Assembly: GCF_006335125.1 (NCBI RefSeq)
Contig: NZ_VDMO01000011.1
Coordinates: 96,490-160,489, forward strand
Length of the DNA: 64,000 nucleotides
Direction of reading: 5' to 3'
Source: Deinococcus radiopugnans ATCC 19172
GTDB lineage: Bacteria > Deinococcota > Deinococci > Deinococcales > Deinococcaceae
In this document: positions 1 through 8,719 of the stretch, one piece after another
How the letters are laid out: every line of letters begins with the position of its first letter
Numbering within the stretch: the stretch's first letter is position 1
Notes under the pieces: generated by a model
The model's database searches: none
What the model was told of the DNA's origin: nothing
What the model saw: the letters and a program-made list of their open reading frames with translations, nothing else
Translations under genes and position numbers: made by a program

Positions 1-557
1 CCCTGGAACACGAAACCGGTGAAGGTGGAGTTGGCCTTCTTCTCGCCGTCCTCGATCTTCTTGGCCATGGTGGACAGTTCGGTCCAGGTCTTGGGCGCGG
101 CGTTGTAGCCGTACTTTTTCATCAGGTCGGTGCGGTAATACAGCAGACCGGCGTCGGTGAACCACGGCATGGCCACCAGCTTGCCGTCCACGGTGTCGGC
201 GGCAATGATGCTCTTGAAGTGCGCGTTGACTTCGGCGGCCGGAATCTTGCCCTTCAGGTCCACGAAGTGCTGGGACAGCAGGCCGGGCCAGATGATGTCG
301 AGCTGGTAGACGTCGATGGCGTCGCTCTTGGCGGCCAGCTGCTGCTGATACAGGCCCAGGCGGTCGTTGGTCAGGTTGGGGCTCTCGAAGACCTTGACGG
401 TGTTGCCGGTCTTCTTGGCCCAGCGCGCCGCGCCGTCCTTGCAAAGCTGGAGTTCCTGGCCCACGGTGCCGCAGGCCAGGGTCACCTGCACGGCTCCGGC
501 CTGGCTGGAAGCGGCGATGGCGGCGGTCAAGCTGACAAGTGCAATAGCTTTCTTCAT
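1..557 (-). CDS. Sugar ABC transporter substrate-binding protein (5' part of gene, cut by the window edge)
   Basis: About 185 N-terminal residues are present; the rest lies outside the window. The protein opens with a Sec signal peptide ([10 protein letters not shown], hydrophobic to about residue 20) and then reads like family 1 extracellular sugar-binding proteins of the trehalose/maltose type: a WAKKTGN helix, a [13 protein letters not shown] segment near residue 83, and a [17 protein letters not shown] segment near residue 130. It would capture a sugar outside the membrane and deliver it to an ABC permease. The ATG is preceded by a strong ribosome site, GGAGGA (561-566 on the complement). 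A LacI-type operator and a consensus promoter lie upstream, so the gene is probably induced by its sugar. The exact sugar cannot be told from this fragment. Confidence 0.9.
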   Translation of the reverse strand, partial: MKKAIALVSLTAAIAASSQAGAVQVTLACGTVGQELQLCKDGAARWAKKTGNTVKVFESPNLTNDRLGLYQQQLAAKSDAIDVYQLDIIWPGLLSQHFVDLKGKIPAAEVNAHFKSIIAADTVDGKLVAMPWFTDAGLLYYRTDLMKKYGYNAAPKTWTELSTMAKKIEDGEKKANSTFTGFVFQ

Positions 558-609
558 GAATCCTCCTGCGTGAATGTGCTGGGCGGACCCAGCTCTGGCA
601 CTTCCCCTC

Positions 610-621
610 GGAAGCGGTTCC
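610..621. promoter_or_regulatory. LacI/CcpA-type operator, GGAAGCGGTTCC
   Basis: This near-palindrome with a central CG has the form of LacI-family operators. It lies about 53 bp before the start codon and about 25 bp downstream of the inferred transcription start, a position suited to repression. Near-identical sites stand before malE (8682-8693) and pckA (14645-14656). Confidence 0.6.
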
Positions 622-646
622 ACGCGTACGTAATTGTGATTGCGGC

Positions 647-675
647 AGGCTACACCGCCTGATGCAGGGTGTCAA
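647..675 (-). promoter_or_regulatory. Consensus promoter for the sugar-binding-protein gene
   Basis: On the minus strand TTGACA (675-670) is followed, after exactly 17 bp, by TAGCCT (652-647). Unlike most genes here this one has an 80-nt leader and a strong ribosome site, so it is not leaderless. Confidence 0.65.
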
Positions 676-919
676 TGTGAACTTTCTCAATTCCAGATTA
701 TGGTTTTGCCCCTTGCTTGGCCCTGGCCTCTGGTCCATGTCGGCTGGGACCATCGCTGAACCTCTTCTGACGGCGGCCCTCCGCGGTGCGAGGCCAGGTG
801 CCGCGATGGCAACCCTGGAGGCGAGCTGACGTCGACCGGCTGTCCGTCGCCTCTGTGGTGCTGCTCTGTCTGCATGGGGCGCGTCCGGCACAAAGCAGTC
901 ACTCGCCGCGCCGGGAATC

Positions 920-925
920 TATACT
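920..925 (+). promoter_or_regulatory. Leaderless -10 box (TATACT) of gatC
   Basis: TATACT ends 7 nt before the gatC ATG, with no ribosome site between. Confidence 0.6.
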
Positions 926-932
926 GCCCCCC

Positions 933-1223
933 ATGATTGACGCGGCCCAGATGGACCATCTCGCCAGCCTCGCGCGGCTGGAACTGACCCCCGACGAGCG
1001 CGAAGCCATGACCCAGGACCTCGTGCGCGTGCTGGGCTACTTCGAGCAACTGCGGGACGTGGATACGGACGGCGTGGAGGAAATGCAGCGCCCGGTGACG
1101 CTGGTGAACGTGCTGCGCGACGACGTGCCCGGTGGGGCGTTTCCGGCCTCGGTGATCGAGGCGCTGGCCCCCGAGACCCAGGACGGCTTTATTCGCGTGC
1201 CCCGCACCGTCGAGGCCGAGTAG
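933..1223 (+). CDS. gatC: Aspartyl/glutamyl-tRNA amidotransferase subunit C
   Basis: This 96-residue protein has the GatC pattern: [16 protein letters not shown] near the N terminus, a middle helix with [15 protein letters not shown], and the VNVLRDDV segment. GatC stabilises the GatA-GatB complex that converts Glu-tRNAGln or Asp-tRNAAsn to the amidated form. The start is the ATG just after the TATACT box; an upstream in-frame extension exists but lies across the promoter. The stop codon is followed immediately by the serS ATG, so the two tRNA-charging genes are almost certainly co-transcribed. gatA and gatB are not in the window. Confidence 0.93.
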   Translation: MIDAAQMDHLASLARLELTPDEREAMTQDLVRVLGYFEQLRDVDTDGVEEMQRPVTLVNVLRDDVPGGAFPASVIEALAPETQDGFIRVPRTVEAE

Positions 1224-2501
<1,278 letters not shown>

Positions 2502-2534
2502 GTTCAGATCGCTGGGTTCGGAAATAGACGGTGG

Positions 2535-2558
2535 GGGCCGGGTCATTTGATCCGGCCC
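2535..2558 (+). terminator. Hairpin terminator after serS
   Basis: The arms 2535-2544 and 2549-2558 pair along a GC-rich stem with one G-T wobble and a short loop, followed by CTCTCTTC. The T tract is weak. Confidence 0.55.
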
Positions 2559-2687
2559 TCTCTTCACGCCTTGATCGTGGAAAATCTCCGCCTGATCTGG
2601 AGACGAATGCTGGCATTCCTGCTGGCCTGCTCAGGCGCCGGTTTTGCAGGCGGCAGTCAGACGGAGGCCGCCTGACTGGGCCGCGCG

Positions 2688-3188
2688 GTGGACGTGCCGA
2701 ACACCGATTTTTGCCGTTCCAGCGGATGCCGTCTGCTGGCTGTTCGCCCGAACGACTTCAACACGGTGGGCTGGCCCGACGGTCAGTGGCACCGCTACCG
2801 CGTGGGCCAGGGCTGGACGCTGGAAGTGGACGTGCGCCCGGAAGGCTGGATCAGCAACACGCGGCTGCTCAAGCTTTCGGCCCGCACGGGAACCAGACTC
2901 AGCAGTCAAGAGCTGAATCAGGCCGCCCGATTCCTGAGCGCCGTGACGGGCCGGCGCTTTTCAAGGCAGGCTGTGGGTGCGTGTCTCGATGCTGGACTGG
3001 CAGCCCAAAACCGTGACCCGGACGTGTATGGTCCCACGCATCCTCTGAGCCAGTGGACGACTGCTTCAGGTCTGCCGTTCAAGGCCCGCTGCGGGGTGGC
3101 GGGCGTGGGACAACTGGGCGTCTGGGCCGGGTGGCTGCAGGAGGAGCGCGTCAGGGCGAATGCAGCGCCGCAGGTGGGGTCACATTGA
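2688..3188 (+). CDS. Uncharacterised exported protein, apparently interrupted by an in-frame TGA
   Basis: The long open frame starts at GTG 2688 and encodes 166 residues of no recognised family, with Cys residues in DFCRSSGCRLL and a Trp-rich stretch (WPDGQWHRYRVGQGW). In the same frame upstream, ATG 2607 is preceded by a ribosome site (GGAG 2599-2602) and encodes a signal-peptide-like segment, MLAFLLACSGAGFAGG, ending at TGA 2673-2675 only five codons before GTG 2688. A GTG at 2577 would add a positively charged n-region. The simplest reading is a secreted-protein gene (about 2577/2607 to 3188) broken by one nonsense codon, or a sequencing error. Translation from 2688 would give a cytosolic product. 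Confidence 0.5.
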   Translation: MDVPNTDFCRSSGCRLLAVRPNDFNTVGWPDGQWHRYRVGQGWTLEVDVRPEGWISNTRLLKLSARTGTRLSSQELNQAARFLSAVTGRRFSRQAVGACLDAGLAAQNRDPDVYGPTHPLSQWTTASGLPFKARCGVAGVGQLGVWAGWLQEERVRANAAPQVGSH

Positions 3189-3202
3189 CCCGTCTGCCCA
3201 GC

Positions 3203-3208
3203 TATCTT
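3203..3208 (+). promoter_or_regulatory. Leaderless -10 box (TATCTT) of the 3215 lipoprotein gene
   Basis: TATCTT lies 6 nt before ATG 3215. This fixes the start against the longer upstream open frame. Confidence 0.55.
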
Positions 3209-3214
3209 CGCCGT

Positions 3215-3946
3215 ATGAATCGAATCTTCATGGGCCTGCTGGGCCTGCTGCTGGTGGGCTGCCAGCAGACCGTCGTCACGCCGGGGCCACTGCCCCAGCT
3301 GCGCGAGAGTGCGCTGGGGCAGACCCTCAACCTCAGCGGTCAGGTGGAGGACTGGCCTGCGGGCCTGACGGCAGAGATCGTGCTGGAGCGGTATGCCGCG
3401 CCGCAGACTGTGATCGGTTCGGTGTCTGATGCTGGTGCCTTCCGCGTGTCCACAACCGCACCGCTGCCGCTGCAGAGGACGGCGGTCTCCGCACTCCTTG
3501 GCCCGGTGGGACCGGAGAATGGCTGTGCGGGGCAGGACCTTCAACTCTCCGACGCTGCCGTGCGCGCCTTTGAACTGCCGACCCTCCGCCTGATCCGGCA
3601 GGGGCCTGCATCTGCGTCCCTGCGCCCGCAGCTCAGCCCGCCGGTTCGCGTTCCAGAACTGCGGCGACAGGCCGGGAACAGTGAGGTACGGGCGCTGTAC
3701 GTGGACCGCGATCTGCGCGTGGTGGGCACGCAGGTCTGCTCGGGCCAGTCTGTCGTCACCGGAACCAGATGGCAACGGGCCACCAGCATCAACGTGCAAC
3801 TCCGGGCGGGCTGGAACCTGATCACCGTCACCAGCGAGGTCGTGAGCGGGCAAGATCGGACCGATGCTGATCGCCTGACCGTCCAGGGGGGTGACCCGGT
3901 GGTGGGCACGGTCTGGACGTACAACGGGGTGCCGCTGGACCGCTAA
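3215..3946 (+). CDS. Putative lipoprotein of unknown function
   Basis: A 243-residue protein with a lipoprotein signal peptide: MNRIF, a leucine-rich core, then the lipobox LLVGC with Cys17 as the expected lipidation site. The mature part is predicted to be mostly beta strand and contains a repeated style seen in Deinococcus envelope lipoproteins (LSGQVEDWPAGLTAEIVLERYA; later RAGWNLITVTSEV). No enzyme motif is seen. The start is set by the -10 box 6 nt upstream. It probably sits on the outer face of the cell membrane. Function is unknown. Confidence 0.75.
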   Translation: MNRIFMGLLGLLLVGCQQTVVTPGPLPQLRESALGQTLNLSGQVEDWPAGLTAEIVLERYAAPQTVIGSVSDAGAFRVSTTAPLPLQRTAVSALLGPVGPENGCAGQDLQLSDAAVRAFELPTLRLIRQGPASASLRPQLSPPVRVPELRRQAGNSEVRALYVDRDLRVVGTQVCSGQSVVTGTRWQRATSINVQLRAGWNLITVTSEVVSGQDRTDADRLTVQGGDPVVGTVWTYNGVPLDR

Positions 3947-3979
3947 CCGCCTGCCGCCGCTCAGCTCATGCCCGTCCGC

Positions 3980-3985
3980 TACGCT
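3980..3985 (+). promoter_or_regulatory. Leaderless -10 box (TACGCT) of the protease-nuclease gene
   Basis: TACGCT lies 6 nt before ATG 3992. This favours that ATG over the in-frame one at 3968. Confidence 0.5.
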
Positions 3986-3991
3986 ACCGGC

Positions 3992-5962
3992 ATGGACATT
4001 CCGCCCGAGGTGCTGGAACAGACCCACGCCCGCTTTGTCAGCCGCGACAGCGAACGGGCGCGCACGCACGAGCGCCTGATCGTGGGCGGCCCGATGGCGG
4101 CCAATACGGCCGAGCGCCTGGAAGCCCGCCTGACCCGCCTGGGGGTGCCCCACACCGACGCCTGTGCGCTGGCCGAGGGCCGCGAGACCATGGCGGCCGT
4201 CACCGAGCGGCTGCCCGGCAAGCCCCGTATTCAGACCGAACGGGTGCTGGGCGCGAACGATCTGGTGGGCGTGGCGTATCTGGATCTGGCCCGCAGCGCG
4301 TCGCGGGCGGTGGGCCGGGTGGTCCTGAAAGACGCGCGGGGCCGCACGGTGGGCTTCGGCACCGGCTGGCTGTGCAGTCCGCGCGCCATCCTGACCAACC
4401 ACCACGTGCTGGAGAACGCGGCCACCGCCCGGCTGGCAGTGATCGAGTTCAATTACGAACTGCTGCCCGGCGGCGAACTGGCCACGCCGGTCACCCTGGC
4501 CCTGGACCCCGACACGCTGTTCGTGACCTCGGAGGCGCTGGATTACTCGCTGGTGGCGGTGCGCGGCGACACGGCGGCCTACGGCTGGCTGCCGCTGATT
4601 GCCAGCACCGACAAGACCGTGCTGGGCGAGGCCCTGAGCATCGTGCAGCACCCCGGCGGCGAGACCAAGCAGGTGGCCCTGCGCGAGAACCGATTGATCG
4701 ATCTGCTGCCCGACTTTCTGCACTACGAGACCGACACCGCCCCCGGCAGCAGCGGCAGCCCTGTGTTCAACGACGCCTGGGAGGTGGTGGCGCTGCACCA
4801 CAGCGGCGTGCCGCGCACGGACAGCCAGGGCCGCACCCTGCGGCGCGACGGTCAGCCGCTGCAACCCGGCGATCCCGACAGCGCCATCGACTGGATCGCC
4901 AACGAGGGCGTGCGCGTCAGCCGCATCCTGAACGATCTGCGGACCCGCGCCGACGCGGCGGACAATGCCCTGGTGACCGAGGTGCTGAGCGGGGACCGTC
5001 CACCCACCCTGGTTCCCAACCCCGTGCCCCCCGGCGCGGGCGTGCTGGAAGCAGTCAGCACCCTCGATCTGGGCCTGATCGCCCCTGGCCCGGACGGTGT
5101 GGCCAGCTGGCCCGTCACGTTGAGGCTGCGCGTGAGTGAGGGAGAGGCGCACCCTGCCGAGCCCGCATCAGGACCCACGCCGGGACCAGGGCAACAGAGC
5201 GGCTACCTCGACCCGCAGGACGAGGCGGACGCGGCGGCCTACTACGCGGGTGTGGCGCTGGACGGATCCCCCCAGGCGCGGTTTCTGGCGTTGTCGCAAC
5301 TGGTCACGCGCACGCACGCGCGTCAGCCGCGCTACTCGCCTGCCACCGAGCTGTACCCGGCGGTCGACGTGTGGCCCGACGGCCTGCTGCGCAGCCTGTA
5401 CAGCGCCCGAGAGCACGCGCCGGGGGAATTCATCGCCGCCGACCTGGCCGCCCAGGCCCGCCGCACTGAACTGGCCGCCCGCGAGGGCATCGCGCTGGAC
5501 ACGCTGGAAGACGCCTTTCCGTACAACTGCGAGCATGTGGTGCCGCAAAGCTGGTTTGCCAAGCGCGAGCCGATGCGCGGCGATCTGCACCATCTGTTCG
5601 CCTGCGAACCCGATTGCAATTCCTTCCGGGGCAACACGCCGTACTTCGACTTTCCCGACTACGGCGAGGCGCTGCGCAGCGACTGTGGCCGCCGCGATCC
5701 CGGCGAGTTCGAACCCGCGCACGGCAAGGGCGCGGCGGCGCGGGCCACCCTCTACTTCCTGCTGCGGTATCCCGGCGTGGTGCGGCAGTACAGCGCCCGG
5801 CACCTGGACACCCTGCTGGCGTGGCACGCGGCCACCCCGCCCGGCGACTGGGAACGGCACCGCAACGCCCTGATCTTCGCGCGCCAGGGCAACCGCAACC
5901 CGCTGATCGATCATCCCGAGTGGGGCGCGGGGGTGGACTTCTCGGAAGGGCTGGGCCGCTAG
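3992..5962 (+). CDS. Trypsin-like serine protease fused to endonuclease I
   Basis: A 656-residue two-domain protein. Residues 1-100 are a helical N-terminal region without a signal peptide. Residues 105-275 are a trypsin/V8-like peptidase with an apparently intact triad: His138 in LTNHHVLEN, Asp184 in LDYSLVAV, Ser254 in PGSSGSPVF. A Pro/Gly-rich linker (335-405) leads to an endonuclease I (EndA/NucM-type) domain at 410-656, with NCEHVVPQSWF (His515), the RGDLHHLFACEPDCNSFRGN block (530-548) and NRNPLIDHPEW near the C terminus. Endonuclease I enzymes are usually secreted, free-standing nucleases; here the fusion looks cytoplasmic. Protease-nuclease fusions suggest an effector held off by one domain and released by the other, as in conflict or suicide systems. 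That role is inference. A strong leaderless promoter and complete domains argue that the gene is functional. Confidence 0.88.
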   Translation: MDIPPEVLEQTHARFVSRDSERARTHERLIVGGPMAANTAERLEARLTRLGVPHTDACALAEGRETMAAVTERLPGKPRIQTERVLGANDLVGVAYLDLARSASRAVGRVVLKDARGRTVGFGTGWLCSPRAILTNHHVLENAATARLAVIEFNYELLPGGELATPVTLALDPDTLFVTSEALDYSLVAVRGDTAAYGWLPLIASTDKTVLGEALSIVQHPGGETKQVALRENRLIDLLPDFLHYETDTAPGSSGSPVFNDAWEVVALHHSGVPRTDSQGRTLRRDGQPLQPGDPDSAIDWIANEGVRVSRILNDLRTRADAADNALVTEVLSGDRPPTLVPNPVPPGAGVLEAVSTLDLGLIAPGPDGVASWPVTLRLRVSEGEAHPAEPASGPTPGPGQQSGYLDPQDEADAAAYYAGVALDGSPQARFLALSQLVTRTHARQPRYSPATELYPAVDVWPDGLLRSLYSAREHAPGEFIAADLAAQARRTELAAREGIALDTLEDAFPYNCEHVVPQSWFAKREPMRGDLHHLFACEPDCNSFRGNTPYFDFPDYGEALRSDCGRRDPGEFEPAHGKGAAARATLYFLLRYPGVVRQYSARHLDTLLAWHAATPPGDWERHRNALIFARQGNRNPLIDHPEWGAGVDFSEGLGR

Positions 5963-5991
5963 TCGCCGGTCACCTGCCTGCGCCGACTCTG

Positions 5992-5997
5992 TAGACT
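5992..5997 (+). promoter_or_regulatory. Leaderless -10 box (TAGACT) of the DinB-family gene
   Basis: TAGACT lies 6 nt before ATG 6004. Confidence 0.6.
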
Positions 5998-6003
5998 GCC
6001 GGC

Positions 6004-6528
6004 ATGACCCAATCCATGTTCGATCCGGCCGTCCTGAAAGCGATGGGCCAGACCCCCGAGGAAGTCCGCACGCGCCTGGGCGTGGAGCTGGACCGTTTCG
6101 AGGCGCAGCTGCGGGGCCGCGAGGCCGACTGGACCACCACCCAGCCGGGCCGCGAGTGGTCCCCGGCGCAGGAGGCCGAGCACGTCCTGAAAATCGACAA
6201 CAGCATCGTGCCGCTGATGCGCCTGCTGATGTCCGACAAGGAACTGCGGCCCATGCCCCAGGTGCCGGGCGAGATCGTGGACGGCAAGCGGCAGTCGCCT
6301 GAAGCCCTGCTACCCAGCGACGAGGGCCTGCCCTTCGCGGCGCTGGACACCACCTGGGCCGAACACCGTCAGAAGCTTGAGGAGATGGCCGCCCACGTGA
6401 CCGAGACGCCGGGGCGCACCTTCTGGCACCAGTTTTTCGGTGAGATCGACGCGCTGGACTGGCTGCGGATGGTCGCCATGCACCTGCGCAACCACCGCAA
6501 GCTGCTGGAGGAGAGCGCCGCCGCATGA
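6004..6528 (+). CDS. DinB-family four-helix protein
   Basis: A 174-residue helical protein with the DinB/YfiT-like layout: a first helix ending before REWSPAQEAEHVLKIDNSI (His in the second helix), a third helix WAEHRQKLEEMAAHV, and the final DWLRMVAMHLRNHRKLL with closely spaced His residues. Such proteins often bind a divalent metal through three His residues and some act as thiol-dependent transferases. The family is expanded in Deinococcus. It overlaps the next gene by 4 bp (ATGA), so the two are one transcriptional and translational unit. The substrate is unknown. Confidence 0.8.
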   Translation: MTQSMFDPAVLKAMGQTPEEVRTRLGVELDRFEAQLRGREADWTTTQPGREWSPAQEAEHVLKIDNSIVPLMRLLMSDKELRPMPQVPGEIVDGKRQSPEALLPSDEGLPFAALDTTWAEHRQKLEEMAAHVTETPGRTFWHQFFGEIDALDWLRMVAMHLRNHRKLLEESAAA

Positions 6529-6962
6529 GCGATCCGAACGTCAAGACCGACAAGGGCACGCGCGGCCACGAGCTGGACATCCACGTCACCTTCACGCACC
6601 CGCTGCCCGAAGCGCAGGCGCTGGCCGCCCTGCTGGTGCTGGATGGCTTCCGCGTGGAGCTGTATCGCCCGCACCCGGCGCCCACCCGGCCCCCCAGCGA
6701 ATCCGTGCCGCAGCCGGAAGTGACGCCCGACATTCCCTCCGCCCGCCTGACCGGCCCCCTGCGTGACCCGGAGGCGGTGCGCGCGGGCCTGAGCGCCCTG
6801 CTGGGCAAGGACGCCCGCTACGTGGAGGTCGGCGTGCGCGGCTTCCTGCGCAGCACGACGGGGCAGACCGACTGGATGCCCTGGAAGCTGAACAAGGTGC
6901 TGAAGCGGGCCGAGGCGGGGAAAGTGGGATTCGAGGAAGCCGTGCGCTACGTGCTGGAGTAG
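6525..6962 (+). CDS. Conserved hypothetical protein co-translated with the DinB-family gene
   Basis: A 145-residue soluble protein beginning MSDPNVKTDKG. It has a beta-alpha N-terminal part (ELDIHVTFTHPLPEAQALAALLVLDG), a Pro-rich middle (residues 50-70) and a C-terminal part with TDWMPWKLNKVLKRAEAG. No known motif was recognised. The ATG overlaps the DinB-family stop codon (ATGA), so production of the two is coupled. It may be a partner of that protein; the function is not known. Confidence 0.7.
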   Translation: MSDPNVKTDKGTRGHELDIHVTFTHPLPEAQALAALLVLDGFRVELYRPHPAPTRPPSESVPQPEVTPDIPSARLTGPLRDPEAVRAGLSALLGKDARYVEVGVRGFLRSTTGQTDWMPWKLNKVLKRAEAGKVGFEEAVRYVLE

Positions 6963-7096
6963 TGGCCGCAGAGTAGCTGGCTGGTCGCGCTGGCGGTTAT
7001 TTTTGCGGCCTGGATGTGGCGAGCGCCCGCGCGAACGGGGGAAATGCTTGAAGCCGCCTCTGTTCCGCTGCGTTGAGGGGAACATAAAAAAGGGAA

Positions 7097-7129
7097 GGAG
7101 AGGGAGCCGGATCATATGGCCCTCTCTCC
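7097..7129 (-). terminator. Rho-independent terminator of the MFS gene
   Basis: The 12-bp arms 7097-7108 and 7118-7129 pair with one mismatch and one wobble. Read on the minus strand the hairpin is followed by CCCTTTTTT (complement of 7086-7095), a proper T tract. Confidence 0.75.
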
Positions 7130-7151
7130 CGTCATCGGCTGCCGGGTCTGA

Positions 7152-8423
7152 CTAGCCGCTCCCCACCACCCCGCCCTCACCCTTCATTGCGACCCTGGGC
7201 CGGGCCAGCAGCATCCAGACCAGCGCCGCCACCAGCACCGCGCCGCTCAGCAGGTACGGTGCGCCGTGGCTGACGCTCTGATACAGGCCGGTGCCGAGCA
7301 GCGGGCCGGTCATGCGGCCCAGCGCCAGCGCGCTGCTGTTCAGGCCCGCCACTGCGCCCTGCTGGTTGGCGGGCACGCTCAGGCTCAGGGCGGCGCTTAG
7401 GGTGGGCGACAGGATCGCGCTGCCGATGCCGATGACCGCCAGGGCGGCAGTGATCGGCCAGTAGGTCCGCATCTGCGGCAGCAGGAACATGCCCGCCGCC
7501 ATGACGGCCAGCCCGATCCAGATCAGGACGGTGGGCTGGATGCGCTTGCTCAGCGGGCGGATCGCGCCGCCCTGCACGGCGGCGGCCACGATGCCAAACA
7601 CCGCCAGCATGCCGCCCACCGTGCGGGCGGTGCTGCCGGGGCTCAGCTTCAGGGTGTCTTGCACATAAAAGGCGATGGTCTGTTCCATGCCCACACTCGC
7701 CAGGGTGGACAGCGCGCTGACCGCCAGAAACAGCGGAATGGCCCCGCGCGTCAGCAGGGCGCGGCGGTCGCCCTTGCCCATCGGCACCGAGTCGGCGCGG
7801 CGCGTTTCGGGCAGCACCCGGTACGCCACAGCGGCGGTGACCAGCCCCAGCACGGCGGAAAAGTAGATCGGGGTGGTCAGGCTGAAGGTGCTGAGCAGGC
7901 CGCCCAGCGCGGGGCCAAAGACCACGCCCAGCCCGAAGGCCGCGCCGATCAGACCCAGGCTGGCGGCGCGGTCCTTCTCACTGCTCAGGTCGGCCATCAT
8001 CGCCTGCGCGGTGGGCAGGGTGGCGCTGCTCAGAATGCCGCCGATCACGCGCGAGGCCAGCAGCAGTCCGAACAGCACGCCGCCCGCCAGCACTCCCTGC
8101 AGCCCCAGATGCGCGACGTACCCGAACAGCCCGAAACTGATCGAGAAGCCAATCAGGCCCATGATTAGCACCGGCTTGCGGCCCACCCGCTCGCTGCGTG
8201 ACCCCCAGATCGGTGAGAAGACAAACTGCATCAGGCTGTACACCGTGGAAAACCACCCCACCTGCGTCTCCGAGAGGCCCAGTTCGCGGCCCAGCGGGGC
8301 CAGGATGGGAAACAGCACGCTCAGGCCCAGCATGGCGATAAAAATGGTGAAGAAGAGGATGATCTTGGTGCTGGCGGCGGGTCTGCCGCTGCCAGTCGGT
8401 GGGGGAGAGTCGCGCTCGGTCAT
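7152..8423 (-). CDS. Major facilitator superfamily exporter (TetA/multidrug type)
   Basis: About 423 residues with roughly twelve membrane segments. The loop between segments 2 and 3 carries the MFS signature ([21 protein letters not shown], near residues 70-90), typical of proton-coupled drug exporters. The start is taken as ATG 8423, which sits 8 nt after a TATACA -10 box; an in-frame GTG at 8429 lies too close to the box. The promoter contains a TetR-type palindrome, so expression is probably induced by an exported or harmful compound through a repressor encoded elsewhere. A good terminator follows. The substrate cannot be told. Confidence 0.9.
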   Translation of the reverse strand: MTERDSPPPTGSGRPAASTKIILFFTIFIAMLGLSVLFPILAPLGRELGLSETQVGWFSTVYSLMQFVFSPIWGSRSERVGRKPVLIMGLIGFSISFGLFGYVAHLGLQGVLAGGVLFGLLLASRVIGGILSSATLPTAQAMMADLSSEKDRAASLGLIGAAFGLGVVFGPALGGLLSTFSLTTPIYFSAVLGLVTAAVAYRVLPETRRADSVPMGKGDRRALLTRGAIPLFLAVSALSTLASVGMEQTIAFYVQDTLKLSPGSTARTVGGMLAVFGIVAAAVQGGAIRPLSKRIQPTVLIWIGLAVMAAGMFLLPQMRTYWPITAALAVIGIGSAILSPTLSAALSLSVPANQQGAVAGLNSSALALGRMTGPLLGTGLYQSVSHGAPYLLSGAVLVAALVWMLLARPRVAMKGEGGVVGSG

Positions 8424-8431
8424 GTCCACAG

Positions 8432-8437
8432 TGTATA
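8432..8437 (-). promoter_or_regulatory. -10 box (TATACA) of the MFS exporter
   Basis: On the minus strand TATACA (8437-8432) stands 8 nt before ATG 8423. Upstream lies the TetR-type operator, then weak -35-like sequence. Confidence 0.55.
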
Positions 8438-8442
8438 CCCCG

Positions 8443-8456
8443 ACTGACCGGTCGGT
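8443..8456. promoter_or_regulatory. TetR-family-type operator, ACTGACCGGTCGGT
   Basis: A 14-bp palindrome with 6 of 7 matching positions per half, centred on ACCGGT. It lies between the -35 region and the -10 box of the MFS gene, where a bound repressor would block RNA polymerase. The form resembles operators of TetR-family efflux repressors. Confidence 0.55.
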
Positions 8457-8551
8457 AAGTTCAATAAAAGCTGTGCATCATCTTTAAGCTGACCATGAGA
8501 TGAACGGACGCTGGAGACTTCGGTCCCTGTTCGGCCAGTGGCCTGCAGCGG

Positions 8552-8557
8552 TATACT
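8552..8557 (+). promoter_or_regulatory. Possible -10 box (TATACT) of malE
   Basis: TATACT is the best -10-like sequence in the 8461-8719 interval. The -35 is poor (TTCGGC, 16 bp upstream), and the leader would be about 155 nt. The rest of the interval holds only the operator at 8682-8693 and the malE ribosome site. Confidence 0.35.
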
Positions 8558-8681
8558 TTTTGACGGGTCAATCCCATCTTCAGCTCATTCACGGCACGGT
8601 GCCGCCTCGCGGCGCATGGTTTATCTGCAGATTGCAGTGGTCCGTGGCTGTCCGCTGCCCTTCCCATCTCTGATCCCTACT

Positions 8682-8693
8682 GGAAGCGATTCA
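8682..8693. promoter_or_regulatory. LacI/CcpA-type operator, GGAAGCGATTCA
   Basis: This matches the sites at 610-621 and 14645-14656 with one or two differences. It lies 27 bp before the malE start codon. Confidence 0.55.
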
Positions 8694-8719
8694 ACCGTCG
8701 CTCCGCTCAAGGAGAAAGC

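Larger units (their letters stand above)
558..932. other. Divergent intergenic region between the sugar-binding-protein gene and gatC
   Basis: This stretch has no convincing gene. It holds the minus-strand promoter (647-675) and operator (610-621) of the sugar-binding-protein gene on one side and the leaderless gatC promoter (920-925) on the other. Nothing else recognisable is seen between about 680 and 910. Confidence 0.6.

Noticed and set aside
2673..2675. TGA as a selenocysteine codon
   Set aside because: No selenocysteine-insertion hairpin or Sec machinery is seen, and the residue would lie just after a signal peptide rather than in a redox site.
2918..5152. A 744-residue minus-strand open frame across the lipoprotein and protease-nuclease genes
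   Set aside because: It has shadow-like composition (many His, Gln, Arg, Gly), no promoter and no motif, and it lies opposite two well-supported genes.
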